Assembly: GCA_007858575.1 (NCBI GenBank)
Contig: CP042279.1
Coordinates: forward strand, 2,976,001 to 3,040,000
Direction: 5' to 3'
DNA from: Streptomyces sp. WAC08241
GTDB taxonomy: Bacteria > Actinomycetota > Actinomycetes > Streptomycetales > Streptomycetaceae
Length of the DNA: 64,000 bases
Under the pieces are notes generated by a model. That model made no database searches, was not told the DNA's origin, and saw nothing but the letters and a program-made list of their open reading frames with translations. Below are positions 47,273 through 57,258 of this stretch, one piece after another. Position numbers and translations under genes: made by a program. Position 1 is the stretch's first letter, and each line of letters opens with the position of its first letter.

Positions 47273-47864
47273 TCAGGCGCCGCCCGGGTACGCGATCCTC
47301 GCCGTGATCCTGGCGATGCGCGCCGCCGTCTCGGCCGGGGAGGCCACCGGCTGGACGATGTGGCTGACGGTGAGCCGCACGACCGTCTCGACGGCGAGGC
47401 CGCGCGACTCCTCGTCCACGTCGGGCCAGGCCTCGACCGCGTACGCGTGGAGCATCGCCATCGCCGTGCCGAAGACCGGCTCCGTGCGGGTGGTGAGGTA
47501 GGCGAGGAGGTCGTCCTCACCGCCCCGGGCCGCGACCAGGACGCTCTTGATGAGGGGTTGTCCACGGTCTGCTGGAGCGTGTAGCCGACGCCGGCCGTCG
47601 CCGCCTCCTCCAACGCGCCCCGGTGGGCGTCGAGTTCGCGCTCGATGCCGATCAGGAAGCTCTCAGCTCGCGCTGGACCAGGGCGTTGCCGATGGCCTCC
47701 TTCGAGCCGAACTCGTTGTAGAGGGTCTGGCGGCTGATGCCCGCGGCCCGCGCGATGGAGGTCATGCGCAGCCCGTTCCAGCCCTCGGCGGCGACGAGGC
47801 GGTAGGCGGCGTCGAGCACCTGCTCGCGCAGCAGGGAGCGGACGCTCTCGCGGAAACGTGTCAT
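47273..47864 (-). CDS. TetR-family transcriptional regulator
   Basis: ATG 47864: MTRFRESVRSLLREQVLDAA, YRLVAAEGWNGLRMTSIARA, AGISRQTLYNEFGSKEAIGN is a TetR N-terminal helix-turn-helix. The ligand domain reads FLIGIERELDAHRGALEEAA, TAGVGYTLQQTVDNP, TRTEPVFGTAMAMLHAYAVE and ends ARIARITARIAYPGGA. About 197 residues; breaks near 47665 and 47557. No obvious target; its neighbour across the repeat is the epimerase of the butyrolactone locus. Confidence 0.85.
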
Positions 47865-47954
47865 CGTGGCCCACCTTATCCACCGGGGACCGCCCGGAGG
47901 AGGGGCGTGCGAGGGGTCTCGGGCGCGGACCGGGGCCCGGACGGCTTCCACTCG

Positions 47955-48030
47955 GGAGGGACGGGGAGGTTCCGCCCGGGGACGCCGGGAAGGCTCCGCC
48001 CAGGAGGGACGGGGAGGCTCCGCTCAGGAG
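47955..48030. repeat. Tandem repeat GGGACGGGGAGGCTCCGC
   Basis: Three imperfect copies of a roughly 30-bp unit (GGGACGGGGAGGTTCCGCCC..., GGGAAGGCTCCGCCC..., GGGACGGGGAGGCTCCGCTC...) between TetR and the epimerase 3' end. Confidence 0.55.
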
Positions 48031-48977
48031 GGGCCGAGGAAGCTCCGGTACCACTCCGCGTGACGGGCGAACCCCTCGGTGAAGGCCGGTCCCGGGTCGC
48101 GGCCCAGATCCCGCCAGGTGCGGTCGTCGGCGAACCAGTGGTCGGTGGCGAGCATGTCGAGGTGGTGGAGGGCGAAGGGGTGGGCCGCGAGGAGGGCGCG
48201 CGCCTCGGCGATGTCCACCGCCGGGCCCCGGCGCGGTCCGGCCCGGTGGGCGAGCAGTTCCTCGCCCGCCGCGAGGAGGTCCGCGACCGGCACCGGTTCG
48301 GGGTGGTCGACGTGGTACGGGCCGGCCTGGGTCCGGGGCGAGAGCGCCGCGCCGAGCAGGACGCCCGCCAGGCTGTCCGCGTCGATCAGGGAGTGGCGCG
48401 AGGTGCCGCCGTCGAGCGGGCCGGGCAGGGCGCCGAGGAGCCTGACGAGGCCCGGCACCATCTGCCGGTCCCCGGCCCCGTACACGAGGTGGGGCGCAGG
48501 ACGGTCCCGCCGGCCTCCGTGACGTGCCGCTCGCCCGCCGCGCGGGTGCGGCTGGTCGCCGAGGCGGGGGCGATCGGCAGGGTGCCGGGGCGGCGGCGCG
48601 GAAGGGCCGCGGCCGTGGACCGAGGCCGTGCCCAGGGCGACGATCCGGCCCGCCCCGGCGCGTACGGCGGCGTCGACCAGGGCCCGGGTGCCCTCGTCGT
48701 TGACGGCGCGGGCCGTCTCCTCGTCGCCGCCGATCGCGGAGGCGCAGTGGATCAGCACGTCGACACCCTCGCAGGCCCGGCGCAGGGAGTCCGGGTCCCG
48801 GAGGTCGCCCCGGACGGTCTCGACCGCCGGGGTCCCCTGCGGCCCGGTGGCCGGGACGTCGAGCGGGCGGCGGGCGAGCAGGCGTACGTGCCCGGCCTCC
48901 GCCGTCGTCATGGCGGCGGCCGTCACCCGGCCGCCGATGAATCCGGACGCGCCGGTGATCAGGATGCGGAGGCCCAT
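48024..48977 (-). CDS. NAD-dependent epimerase/dehydratase beside AfsA homologue
   Basis: ATG 48977: MGLRILITGASGFIGGRVTA with the GxxGxxG NAD motif. RGDLRDPDSLRRACEGVDVL, IHCASAIGGDEETARAVNDE and RIVALGTASVHGRG (catalytic Ser region) match extended SDRs. A segment at about 48490-48610 is in a different frame, with two compensating single-base losses; with them fixed it restores GERHVTEAGGTVLRPHLVYG, where the catalytic Tyr motif should be assessed. About 317 residues, end WYRSFLGPS. Placed 13 bp after the AfsA-like gene, it probably reduces or tailors the butyrolactone precursor. Confidence 0.8.
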   Translation of the reverse strand: MGLRILITGASGFIGGRVTAAAMTTAEAGHVRLLARRPLDVPATGPQGTPAVETVRGDLRDPDSLRRACEGVDVLIHCASAIGGDEETARAVNDEGTRALVDAAVRAGAGRIVALGTASVHGRGPSAPPPRHPADRPRLGDQPHPRGGRAARHGGRRDRPAPHLVYGAGDRQMVPGLVRLLGALPGPLDGGTSRHSLIDADSLAGVLLGAALSPRTQAGPYHVDHPEPVPVADLLAAGEELLAHRAGPRRGPAVDIAEARALLAAHPFALHHLDMLATDHWFADDRTWRDLGRDPGPAFTEGFARHAEWYRSFLGPS

Positions 48978-48990
48978 CGTGCGTTCCGGG

Positions 48991-49934
48991 TCAGCCCGCC
49001 GACCGGGCGGCGGGGCCGAGTCCGGCCACCGCCGGCTCCCGGGACGGGGAGGTGAGCGTGCAGAGGAAGACGGGCGTGCCGTCCTGGTGGCCGGTGATCC
49101 GGACGGCGGTCGCCGGGCCGGCGGCGGTCAGGACCTCGGCCTCGATCCAGCAGGGGCTGTCGAGTTCCACGTAACGGGAGAAGGAGAGCTCCATGGCGGC
49201 GGGGAGGTAGGCGGTGTCGCCGGTCGCCAGCATCGCCGCCTGCCGGGCCGCTTCGAGGAGGAGCATCCCGGGGACGTGGTCGTTCGGGCGGCGGAAGAGC
49301 GTGGGGTGGGCGGTGTTGATCCGCAGTTGCCACCGGTCGGGACGGTCGCCGGGGCCCAGGACGACGTCCTTGGGGTCCTCGCGGCCGACCAGGCGCGGGT
49401 CCACCCCGGGTATCAGGGGGACCGGACGGCCGAGGGCCGCCATCCGCTCGCCCCGCATCCGGCGGTACGCCGGGCCCGGGTGCAGCGCGCCGTGCTGTCG
49501 CCGGTGGCGACCCGCCGGCCGTCGCGGGTCATGACGACGCTGGTGCGCAGGCCGCGCACCCTGCCCGCGCGCAGCTCCAGCTCGGGGAAGGAGATCTCGG
49601 CGACGATCTCCGACGAGGGCCCGTCGAGGGCGAGTTCGGCGGGATCGGCGGTGTAGTTCAGCTCCCACATGACGAACTGATCCTCCACGGGTACCCCGAG
49701 TTCGGCGTGAAGGACGAGCATGGTGGCCTGACGTATCGTCTCGGCCACCAACACGGGGTCGTGCCGGTCACCTGCCACCGGGGAGAAGAAGGGATGCGAA
49801 GCAGGCCAGCGAGCGGAGACGGAGTAACGGTTCTCCCGCACCTGTGCCCAGGCCGTGGGAATGATGTCGGCGGGTCGGCCCGATGGACGAACTCCCCGGG
49901 ACGGGTGTCGTTCCCCACGGTGGTGCTGTTCCAT
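48991..49934 (-). CDS. AfsA/ScbA-like gamma-butyrolactone synthase
   Basis: Joins a beta-ketoacyl-ACP with dihydroxyacetone phosphate in A-factor type signal synthesis. ATG 49934: MEQHHRGERHPSRGVRPSGR, then YSVSARWPASHPFFSPVAGD, RHDPVLVAETIRQATMLVLH (first hotdog repeat). After a break near 49490: YRRMRGERMAALGRPVPLIP, INTAHPTLFRRPNDHVPGML, LLEAARQAAMLATGDTAYLP (second hotdog repeat). HPFFxPVxGDRHDP and NDHVPGMLLLEAARQAA are AfsA hallmarks. About 315 residues. Divergent from the receptor gene, as in scbA/scbR. Confidence 0.9.
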
Positions 49935-50030
49935 GGCTTCCCCTCGCAGTCCCTGCACACCCCGAACGGCACATCCGTCCGGCGTAGGGTACGTAGAACG
50001 CGGTTTTCTTTCAATGCTTCACGTCACAGA

Positions 50031-50741
50031 GTGAGCACAGACAGCGAGACAGCGGGAGGCGCCTTGGCGCAGCAAGCGCGTGCAATCCGGACCCGGCGGC
50101 TCATCCTGGAGTCGGCTGCCGCGGTCTTCGCCGAGCGCGGCTACGAGCGGACGACCATCGGGGAGATCCTGGTGCGCGCCGGGGTGACCAAAGGGGCGCT
50201 GTATTTCCACTTCGCCTCCAAGGAGGACCTCGCCCTCGGCGTGCTGGACGCCCAGATGCTCGACGAACCGCTCACCCCGCAGCCCGTCAAGCTCCAGGAG
50301 CTGGTCGACCAGGCCTTCCTGCTCACCCACCGGCTTCAGCGCGACCCGCTGGTGCGGGCGAGCGTCGCGCTGGCCCTGGACAGCGGCGCCACCGGGGTCG
50401 ACCGGGCCGCCCCCTTCCGGGCGTGGATCGACCAGGTGGCGGAGATCCTCACCGTCGCGAAGGTGCGGGGAACTCCTCCTCCACGTGAACGTGACGGACA
50501 CGGCCGAACTCTTCGCGGGGTCCTTCTCCGGAATTCAGGCGATGTCCCAGATTCTGTGCGACCGCAATGACCTCACCCATCGGGTTCTGGTGCTGCTCCG
50601 GTACGTGCTGCCGACCATATGCACCCCCGCCGTGCTGATCCGCCTGGAAATGACCGAGAACACGCACGGAAGCTCGCCGTCGAGTACGACGAGAAGCGGT
50701 TCGCCGAGGACGGCGAGAACCTCACGGCCTCCTCCCGCTGA
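50031..50741 (+). CDS. Gamma-butyrolactone receptor (ArpA/ScbR-like TetR)
   Basis: GTG 50031: VSTDSETAGGALAQQARAIR, TRRLILESAAAVFAERGYER, TTIGEILVRAGVTKGALYFH, FASKEDLALGVLDAQ is the ArpA-type helix-turn-helix. The ligand domain LQELVDQAFLLTHRLQRDPL, VRASVALALDSGATG, FRAWIDQVAEILTVAK, LHVNVTDTAELFAGSFSGIQ fits butyrolactone receptors, including the Trp that stacks on the ligand. C-terminus EDGENLTASSR. About 235 residues; breaks near 50468 and 50620-50665. Should repress afsA-like synthesis until ligand binds. Confidence 0.88.
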
Positions 50742-50763
50742 CACGACCGACCGCGCAGTTCTC

Positions 50764-50796
50764 GAGCGCCCCGACGCATGACGCGTCGGGGCGCTC
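50764..50796 (+). terminator. Terminator of the receptor gene
   Basis: GAGCGCCCCGACGC (50764-50777) and its perfect complement (50783-50796) form a 14-bp stem with a 5-nt loop, 23 bp after the stop. Confidence 0.8.
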
Positions 50797-50802
50797 TGGC
50801 GT

Positions 50803-50846
50803 TTGTGGCACTGAGTGTGCTTTGCTGAGGGTACTCAGTGCCACAA
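50803..50846 (+). promoter_or_regulatory. Operator region before acyl-CoA dehydrogenase
   Basis: TTGTGGCACTGAGT (50803-50816) and ACTCAGTGCCACAA (50833-50846) are perfect 14-bp inverted arms, 16 bp apart. Each arm contains one half of the TGGCACTGAGTGCCA palindrome seen complete at 54363, so two operator copies appear to be present in mirror order. Confidence 0.65.
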
Positions 50847-50867
50847 GCGTCTAGGGAGCTCCACATC

Positions 50868-52016
50868 ATGGGCAAGGACTTCGACCTGTATCGGCCTTCC
50901 GAGGAGCACGACATGCTCCGGGAGTCGGTGCGTGCGCTGGCGGAGGCGAAGATCGCGCGTTCGCGGCGGCGGTGGACGAGGAGGGGCGGTTTCCGCAGGA
51001 GGCCCTGGACGCGCTGGTCGCCAACGACCTGCACGCGGTGCACGTGCCCGAGGCCTACGGGGGTGCGGGGCGGACGCGCTGGCGACGGTGATCGTGATCG
51101 AGGAGGTCGCCCGGGTGTGCGGCTCGTCCTCGCTGATCCCGGCGGTCAACAAGCTGGGCTCGCTGCCGGTGGTCCTGTCCGGCTCCGAGGAGCTCAAGCA
51201 CCGGTTCCTGGGCCCGCTGGCCAAGGGCGACGCGATGTTCTCCTACGCCCTGTCGGAGCCGGACGCCGGTTCGGACGCGGCCGGATGAAGACCCGCGCGG
51301 TGCGCGACGGCGACTTCTGGGTCCTCGACGGCGTCAAGCGGTGGATCACCAACGCCGGGGTGTCGCAGTACTACACGGTGATGGCCGTCACCGACCCCGA
51401 GAAGCGCTCCCGGGGCATCTCCGCGTTCGTGGTCGACAAGGACGACGAGGGCGTCTCCTTCGGAGCGCCGGAGAAGAAGCTGGGCATCAAGGGCTCGCCC
51501 ACCCGCGAGGTCTACCTCGACCACGTCCGCATCCCCGCGGACCGCATGATCGGCGCGGAGGGCACCGGGTTCGCCACCGCCATGAAGACCCTGGACCACA
51601 CCCGCATCACCATCGCCGCCCAGGCCATCGGCATCGCCCAGGGCGCCCTGGACTACGCCAAGGGCTACGTGAAGGAGCGCAAGCAGTTCGGCAAGCCGAT
51701 CGCCGACTTCCAGGGCGTGCAGTTCATGCTCGCCGACATGGCCATGAAGCTCGAGGCCGCCCGCCAGCTCACCTACGCCGCCGCCGCCAAGAGTGAGCGC
51801 GTCGACGGCGACCTGACCTTCTTCGGCGCCGCCGCCAAGTGCTTCGCCTCCGACGTCGCCATGGAGGTCACCACCGACGCCGTCCAGCTCCTGGGCGGCT
51901 ACGGCTACACCCGCGACTACCCCGTCGAGCGCATGATGCGCGACGCCAAGATCACCCAGATCTACGAAGGCACCAACCAGATCCAGCGCATCGTCATGGC
52001 CCGCAACCTCCCGTAA
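50868..52016 (+). CDS. Acyl-CoA dehydrogenase
   Basis: FAD enzyme oxidising acyl-CoA to enoyl-CoA. ATG 50868: [20 protein letters not shown]. After breaks at about 50958 and 51068: [36 protein letters not shown] is the FAD/substrate signature, and [40 protein letters not shown] and [20 protein letters not shown] follow. [20 protein letters not shown] contains the catalytic Glu of YEGT. About 385 residues; third break at about 51283. Electrons pass to the etfBA pair immediately downstream. Confidence 0.95.
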   Translation: MGKDFDLYRPSEEHDMLRESVRALAEAKIARSRRRWTRRGGFRRRPWTRWSPTTCTRCTCPRPTGVRGGRAGDGDRDRGGRPGVRLVLADPGGQQAGLAAGGPVRLRGAQAPVPGPAGQGRRDVLLRPVGAGRRFGRGRMKTRAVRDGDFWVLDGVKRWITNAGVSQYYTVMAVTDPEKRSRGISAFVVDKDDEGVSFGAPEKKLGIKGSPTREVYLDHVRIPADRMIGAEGTGFATAMKTLDHTRITIAAQAIGIAQGALDYAKGYVKERKQFGKPIADFQGVQFMLADMAMKLEAARQLTYAAAAKSERVDGDLTFFGAAAKCFASDVAMEVTTDAVQLLGGYGYTRDYPVERMMRDAKITQIYEGTNQIQRIVMARNLP

Positions 52017-52052
52017 CCCCACGACCGTTGAGCTGTTGAAAGGAGACAGGCC

Positions 52053-52836
52053 GTGACCCTCAAGATCGCTGTCTGTGTGAAGTACGTCCCCGACGCGACC
52101 GGCGACCGCGGTTTCGCCGACGACCTGACGACCGACCGCGAGGCCGTCGACGGCCTGCTCTCGGAGCTGGACGAGTACGCCGTCGAGCAGGCCCTGCAGA
52201 TCGCGGAGGAGGCCGACGGGGCCGAGGTCACCGTCGTCACCGTGGGCCCGGACGACGCCAAGGACGCGCTGCGCAAGGCGCTGTCGATGGGCGCCGACAA
52301 GGCCGTCCACGTCAACGACGAGGACATCCACGGCTCGGACGTGTTCGCCACCTCCGCGATCCTCGCCAAGGCCCTGGAGAAGACCGGCTTCGACCTGGTC
52401 GTCTGCGGCATGGCCTCGACCGACGGCGCCATGGGCGTGCTGCCCGCGCTGCTCGCCGAGCGCCTGGGCCTGCCGCAGGTCACCCTGCTCTCCGAGGTCT
52501 CCGTCGAGGACGGCACCGTGAAGGGACGCCGGGACGGCGACGCCGCCACCGAGGTCCTGGAGGCCCCGCTGCCGGCCGTCGTGTCGGTCACCGACCAGTC
52601 CGGCGAGGCCCGTTACCCCTCCTTCAAGGGATCATGGCCGCCAAGAAGAAGCCGGTCCAGGAGCTGGACCTGGACGACCTGGACGTCGACGCCGACGAGG
52701 TCGGCCTCGGCGGGCCTGGACCCTGGTCGACTCCGCGACCCCGCGTCCGGCCCGTACCCAGGGCACGATCGTCACGGACGAGGGCGACGGCGGCAAGCAG
52801 CTCGCCGCCTTCCTCGCCGCCCAGAAGTTCATCTGA
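52053..52836 (+). CDS. etfB: Electron transfer flavoprotein beta subunit
   Basis: GTG 52053 after [67 protein letters not shown] (beta-subunit loop) and [20 protein letters not shown]. After breaks near 52630 and 52712: [20 protein letters not shown] and [12 protein letters not shown]. About 262 residues. Dimerises with EtfA and carries AMP. 36 bp from the dehydrogenase, same operon. Confidence 0.94.
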
Positions 52837-52875
52837 CCCGCCACCGGCCAGACACCCACACAGGAGCAACGAATC

Positions 52876-53829
52876 ATGGCTGAGATCCTGGTTCTCGTGG
52901 ACCACGCCGACGGTGCGGTCCGCAAGCCGGCCCTCGAACTGCTCACGATCGCCCGTCGCATCGGCGAGCCCTCGGCCGTCGTCCTCGGCGCCGGCGAGGC
53001 CGCCGCGTCGATCGCGGCGACCGCCGGCGAGTACGGCGCGGCCACCGTGTACGTCGCGGACGGCGCCGAGTTCGCCGAGCAGCTCGTCGTGCCGAAGGTC
53101 GACGCGCTCACCAGCTCGCGCAGGAGAAGGGGCGGCCGCCGTCCTGGTGACCTCCTCCGGCGAGGGTAAGGAGATCGCGGCCCGCGTCGCGCTCCGCCTC
53201 GGCTCCGGTCTGATCACCGACGCCGTGGAGCTGGAGGCCGGCGAGAACGGCCCGGTCGCCACCCAGTCCGTCTTCGCCGCCTCGTACCAGGTGAGGTCGA
53301 CGGTCTCGAAGGGCGTGCCGGTCGTCACCGTCAAGCCGAACTCCGCCGCCCCGGAGGCCGCCCCGGCCGCCGGCACGGTCGAGAACGTCTCCGTCGCCTT
53401 CACGGGCAACGCGGCGAAGGTCGTCTCGCGCACCCCGCGCGTCTCCACCGGCCGCCCCGAGCTGACCGAGTCCGCGATCGTGGTCTCCGGCGGCCGCGGC
53501 GTCGGCGCGGCCGAGGGCTTCGGGGTCGTCGAGAAGCTGGCCGACTCGCTCGGCGCGGCCGTCGGCGCCTCGCGCGCCGCCGTGGACGCCGGCTGGTACC
53601 CGCACGCCAACCAGGTCGGCCAGACCGGCAAGCAGGTCTCGCCGCAGCTCTACGTCGCGGCGGGCATCTCCGGCGCTATCCAGCACCGGGCCGGCATGCA
53701 GACGTCGAAGACGATCGTCGCGGTCAACAAGGACCCGGAGGCCCCGATCTTCGACCTCGTGGACTACGGCGTGGTCGGCGACCTCTTCGAGGTGCTGCCG
53801 CAGCTCACGGACGAGATCGGCCCCGCTGA
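52876..53829 (+). CDS. etfA: Electron transfer flavoprotein alpha subunit
   Basis: ATG 52876 after [25 protein letters not shown]. After a break at about 53113: [20 protein letters not shown]. The C-terminal FAD domain [60 protein letters not shown] and [20 protein letters not shown] is the EtfA signature. One lost C at about 53820 hides the natural stop; restored, it ends LTDEIRPR at 53829. About 318 residues. Confidence 0.94.
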
Positions 53830-53846
53830 CCTTTCCGGTGGCGGAA

Positions 53847-53881
53847 GGGCGAGGGGTGGCACAGAGTGCCACCCCTCGCCC
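53847..53881. terminator. Bidirectional terminator between etfA and DUF35 gene
   Basis: GGGCGAGGGGTGGCAC (53847-53862) pairs perfectly with 53866-53881, 16-bp stem and 3-nt loop, flanked by GAA on the left and CTTCC on the right. The apex contains TGGCACAGAGTGCCA, so it could also be a binding site, but position between convergent stops favours termination. Confidence 0.75.
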
Positions 53882-53925
53882 CTTCCCATGCCGTGGGAGG
53901 CTCATGACGCGGGACCGGGGCCCGC

Positions 53926-54312
53926 TCACATCCAGCCGTCGAGCGGGACCTCTTCGCAGAGCCGGACGACCGGCCGGCGGCCGGAGACGCCGACGCCCGA
54001 GGAGAGCTTGACCCGGGCTCCGGGGCGCACCGCGTGCGGGGGCCCGTCGACCCGGCAGCGGACCACGAAGCCCTCCGTCATGTGCACCGGCCAGAGGTCG
54101 GCGTCGGCCGCGGCGACCCCGCGCCGTACGGAGATCACGCCCTCGCCCCCGCTGAGTTCGGGCGCGAGGTCGGTCGACCCGCAGGTCGGACAGAGCAGTC
54201 GCTGGAACGTGGTGGTGTGGCACCAGCGGCAGCGCTGGAAGTAGAGCTCGGAGTCGGGGACCGACTCCTCGGCCTGGACGGCGGTCCCGCTCCTCAGTCC
54301 CGTGTGGAACAC
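53926..54312 (-). CDS. DUF35 zinc-ribbon/OB-fold protein
   Basis: GTG 54312 has AGGAG 9 nt upstream; longer in-frame starts exist but lack a ribosome site. [20 protein letters not shown], then [20 protein letters not shown], a rubredoxin-like zinc ribbon, and [60 protein letters not shown], the OB-fold. 128 residues, unbroken. DUF35 proteins bind acyl-CoA chains and partner thiolases or hydratases; none is adjacent here. Confidence 0.8.
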   Translation of the reverse strand: MFHTGLRSGTAVQAEESVPDSELYFQRCRWCHTTTFQRLLCPTCGSTDLAPELSGGEGVISVRRGVAAADADLWPVHMTEGFVVRCRVDGPPHAVRPGARVKLSSGVGVSGRRPVVRLCEEVPLDGWM

Positions 54313-54362
54313 GATGCCTTCTCCTCGCACTCGGCGGCTCGACCGTGCATGGAGCAAAGATA

Positions 54363-54377
54363 TGGCACTGAGTGCCA
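54363..54377. promoter_or_regulatory. TGGCACTGAGTGCCA palindrome, candidate TetR operator
   Basis: A perfect 15-bp palindrome (17 bp with flanking A/T) 50 bp upstream of the DUF35 start, and past the 3' end of the TetR gene. Same sequence halves lie before the dehydrogenase at 50803. Confidence 0.65.
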
Positions 54378-54453
54378 TCAAATAAAGACCTGAGTTCCCT
54401 CAATTGGAGATACCGAGATCCCCGGACGCCTCCGGACCCCGCCCGGACGCCCC

Positions 54454-55160
54454 TCAGTCCCCGCCGAGGCTCGACTCCACCTCGCGCACCACGCGCCACA
54501 TGGGGTGGACCGCTTGGTGATGACCACCACGACGTCCTCCGCCTCCTCCGCCGGGGCGTCCGCGGCCGGGGCGGCGCCCCAGGTCGTGCGCACGAACTCC
54601 AGGGCCTCGTCCACCGCGGCCAGCGGGTCGCCCTCGCCGCCCGAGCGCAGCCAGTGGCGCAGGGCGTGGTTGTGCGCGGCGACCACGGCCGCCGCGACCA
54701 CGTTGGCCCGCAGGGTGCCGTCCCTGCGGTCGGCCCAGCGGGTGCGCAGGTAGTCGCCGAGGGTCTTCTCGTACCGCCAGACCACCGACAGCTCGTACGT
54801 GCGGAGCCCGGCCACCTCGCGGGTGAGCCGGTAGCGCTGCACGGAGAAGGTGGGGTTCTCGGCGTACATCCGCATGACGAGCCGGGCGGCGCCGCAGACC
54901 CGGGCGACCGGGTCGTCGGAGTCCGCGCTCGCCGCGAGGAAGCGGGTCATGTCGTCGAGGCACTGGTCGTGGTCGGGGAAGACCACGTCCTCCTTCGACG
55001 GAAAGTACCGGAAGAAGGACCGCCGGCCGACGCCCGCGAGGGTCACGATGTCGTCGACGGTGGTCTGCTCGTAGCCCCGCTCCAGGAAGAGCTGGAAGGC
55101 CGCGGCGATGAGGGAGTCCCGCATCGCGGGCTTCGTGGAGTTCGTCGACGCTGTTCCCAT
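54454..55160 (-). CDS. TetR-family regulator of acyl-CoA genes
   Basis: ATG 55160: MGTASTNSTKPAMRDSLIAA, AFQLFLERGYEQTTVDDIVT, LAGVGRRSFFRYFPSKEDVV is a typical TetR DNA-binding domain. The ligand region VCGAARLVMRMYAENPTFSV, SVVWRYEKTLGDYLRTRWAD and LRHWLRSGGEGDPLAAVDEA follows. One break at about 54515 separates EDVVVVITK from MWRVVREVESSLGGD. About 236 residues. An imperfect inverted repeat in its own promoter matches the TGGCAC sites near the dehydrogenase and DUF35 genes, so it is the likely binder and is probably autoregulated. Confidence 0.82.
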
Positions 55161-55194
55161 GCGTCGAAACTAGCATTGGGAGCGCGGACGCGCG

Positions 55195-55228
55195 GCACTC
55201 GGTACCGGACGAATCCGGCACCGAGTGC
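55195..55228 (-). promoter_or_regulatory. Inverted repeat in the TetR/SDR intergenic region
   Basis: GCACTCGGTACCGGA (55195-55209) and TCCGGCACCGAGTGC (55214-55228) form a 15-bp inverted repeat with one mismatch, 35 bp before the TetR start. Half-sites GCACTCGGTNCC resemble the TGGCACTGAGTGCCA operator. Confidence 0.6.
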
Positions 55229-55248
55229 TTTCTGGAGGGTACGGAGGC

Positions 55249-56009
55249 TCAGCGGGCGGTCATCCGGAGGGCGCCGTCCATGCGGATCGTCTCGCCGTTG
55301 AGGTAGTCGTGCTCGGCGATCATCGTGACGAGCCGGGCGTACTCCTCCGGGCGGGCGAGGCGCTGCGGAAGGTGACGCTCGCGGCGAGACCGGCCCGGAC
55401 GTCCTCGGTGAAGCCGGCCATCATCGGGGTGTCGACGATGCCGGGGGCGACGGTGACGACCCGGATGCCGAACTGCGCGAGGTCGCGGGCGGCGGTGACG
55501 GTCATGCCGGCGACGCCCGCCTTGGAGGCGGCGTACGCGATCTGGCCGACCTGGCCCTCGAAGGCGGCGATGGAGGCGGTGTTGACGACGAGGCCGCGCT
55601 GCCCGTGCGCGTCGGGCTCGTGCCGGGCGATGGCCTCGGCGGCGAGCCGCATCACGTTGAACGTGCCGATCAGGTTGACGTTCACGACGGCGCGGAACAG
55701 GTCGAGGTCGTGCGGCCCCTTGCGGCCCAGGATCCGGGCGGAGGGCGCGATGCCGGCGCAGTTCACGGCGAGCCGCAGCTCGGCGCCGTCGGCGTCGACC
55801 TCGGCGAGGGCCGCGCGGACCTGCTCCTCGTCGGTGACGTCGGCGGCGAGCAGCCGGACGCCCTCGGGGAGGACCCCGGCGGCGGCCACGGCCTTGTCCA
55901 GGTCCAGGCCGTAGACGGTGGCGCCCCGGGCGGCGAGCGCGGCGGCGGTGGCGGCACCGAGGCCGGAGGCGGCGCCGGTGACGAGAGCGGCGGAGCCTGC
56001 GATGTCCAT
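55249..56009 (-). CDS. SDR, 3-hydroxyacyl-CoA dehydrogenase type II-like
   Basis: ATG 56009: [20 protein letters not shown] (TGxxxGxG cofactor motif), [60 protein letters not shown] (NAG motif). [24 protein letters not shown] holds the catalytic Ser, Tyr and Lys; [13 protein letters not shown] follows. After a break near 55370 it ends [17 protein letters not shown]. About 254 residues. The sequence style is that of HSD10/type II 3-hydroxyacyl-CoA dehydrogenases, consistent with the oxidation genes beside it. Confidence 0.87.
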
Positions 56010-56186
56010 GGAACTCCTCGTTCGTTTCGTGCGGGGCGACCCTGCCGCCGGGATGGCTGCCGGATCGGGCGCGTGCCCGCGGAGGACCGCGCGGTCCGCG
56101 CGATCTGCGCCGCCCACCATAGAACCGCCCGCCGGACCGCCGGAAGCGGAGGCCGGGCCCGGGCCCGGCTTCCGGGGCGGCGGCGA

Positions 56187-56867
56187 TCAGTCCGAGGGCA
56201 CGGCGTACGGGCGGAGGACCATGAGCCCGTCCTCCACGGTCGCCACCATGGCGAAGGGAACCGGTCGAGTTCGAGGCAGAGCGCGACGTCGTCGGGTGGG
56301 AGCCTTCGCGCACGCCCTCCGTCAGCTCGGCGGCGGCGCGCGACTCCGCGGCCCGGCGGAGGAACCCGGCCGGGTCCGTCCCGGCCCCGGTGGCCCTCCC
56401 CGCGATGTACTGCGCGCACGCCAGGTCCTCTCGGCGCGCCCGTCCTCGCCGGTGACCACGAACGTGACGCCGTCGCACCCGCGCGACCGCAGGAGCCGGG
56501 CCGTCGCCTCCGCCACCACGAAGCCGGCGCACAGCACCAGCGGCGCGTCCTCGACCGCGAGGGCGCCGACCGTCCCCGCCGTGGTCTTCTGCACGACGGT
56601 CCGTCCGCCGAGGTCGGCGGAGCGCAGCAGGGCCGGCGAGTTGACGGCGTCGAAGCCGGGCGCCGGCGGGCTGTCCTTGAGGGCCACCCAGTCCGGGTGA
56701 CGGGCCTTCAGCGCCAGGGCCTCGTCCAGGGATCCGGCGAGGACGATCCGCTCCGCTCCCCTGCCGAAGGCCCAGGCGGCCACGGTGAAGGCGCGCATGA
56801 CGTCGACCACGACGGCCGCGGGCGGGGTGCCGGCCAGCTCGGCGATGCCGAGGAAACGAGCGTCCAT
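56187..56867 (-). CDS. ComB-like 2-phosphosulfolactate phosphatase family protein
   Basis: ATG 56867: [40 protein letters not shown] (VDVxRAxTT-like metal loop), [60 protein letters not shown] and [14 protein letters not shown] then [20 protein letters not shown]. About 228 residues; breaks near 56430, 56310 and 56258. ComB makes sulfolactate in coenzyme M synthesis, but streptomycetes lack that pathway, so the real substrate is unknown. Confidence 0.75.
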
Positions 56868-57016
56868 ACGGCCATGATCGCCCACGTTCGGCCCCGGGGC
56901 CACAGCCTGTCGGACAGGCCCCAACTCCTCGGACAGTGGCGCGCGTCACGCCGGCGGACGTCGGGACCGACTGCCTGACGGGGCCTCCCGACCGACCTCC
57001 CCAGAGGCCCGGTCCG

Positions 57017-57095
57017 CTACTTCTCCGCGAGCGCCAGCCCCCGGCTGATCACCAGCCGCTGGATCTGGTTCGTGCCCTCGAAGATCTGCATGATC
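57017..57095 (-). repeat. Left attachment site: duplicated 3' end of acyl-CoA dehydrogenase
   Basis: 79 bp that repeat 63759-63837 with three mismatches, all in the distal 39 bp; the inner 40 bp (57056-57095) are identical. Read leftward it encodes the dehydrogenase C-terminus [25 protein letters not shown] and stop, with no gene body attached. It is interpreted as attL carrying the original gene end. Confidence 0.85.
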
Positions 57096-57258
57096 AATGC
57101 TCTTCGGAGAGGACTCGCAGTTCATAGGCCCGCCCACACCTGTTCCCGGGGCTGCCGCTCTGACTCCGATCCGGCTCTGGGTGGCCATCGCCGCCGCCTG
57201 ACGTCCCGACCGCCGCTACTCTGCTTTTGCTCAGGTCAGCACTGGTGAGGTTAGACGG

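Noticed and set aside
49935..50030. ARE-type butyrolactone receptor box in the afsA/receptor gap
   Set aside because: Location is right, but I could not align a convincing pair of ARE half-sites, so no site is annotated.
53847..53881. TGGCACAGAGTGCCA considered as another operator of the TetR regulon
   Set aside because: It is the tip of a 16-bp hairpin between two convergent stops, so termination explains it better, though dual use is not excluded.
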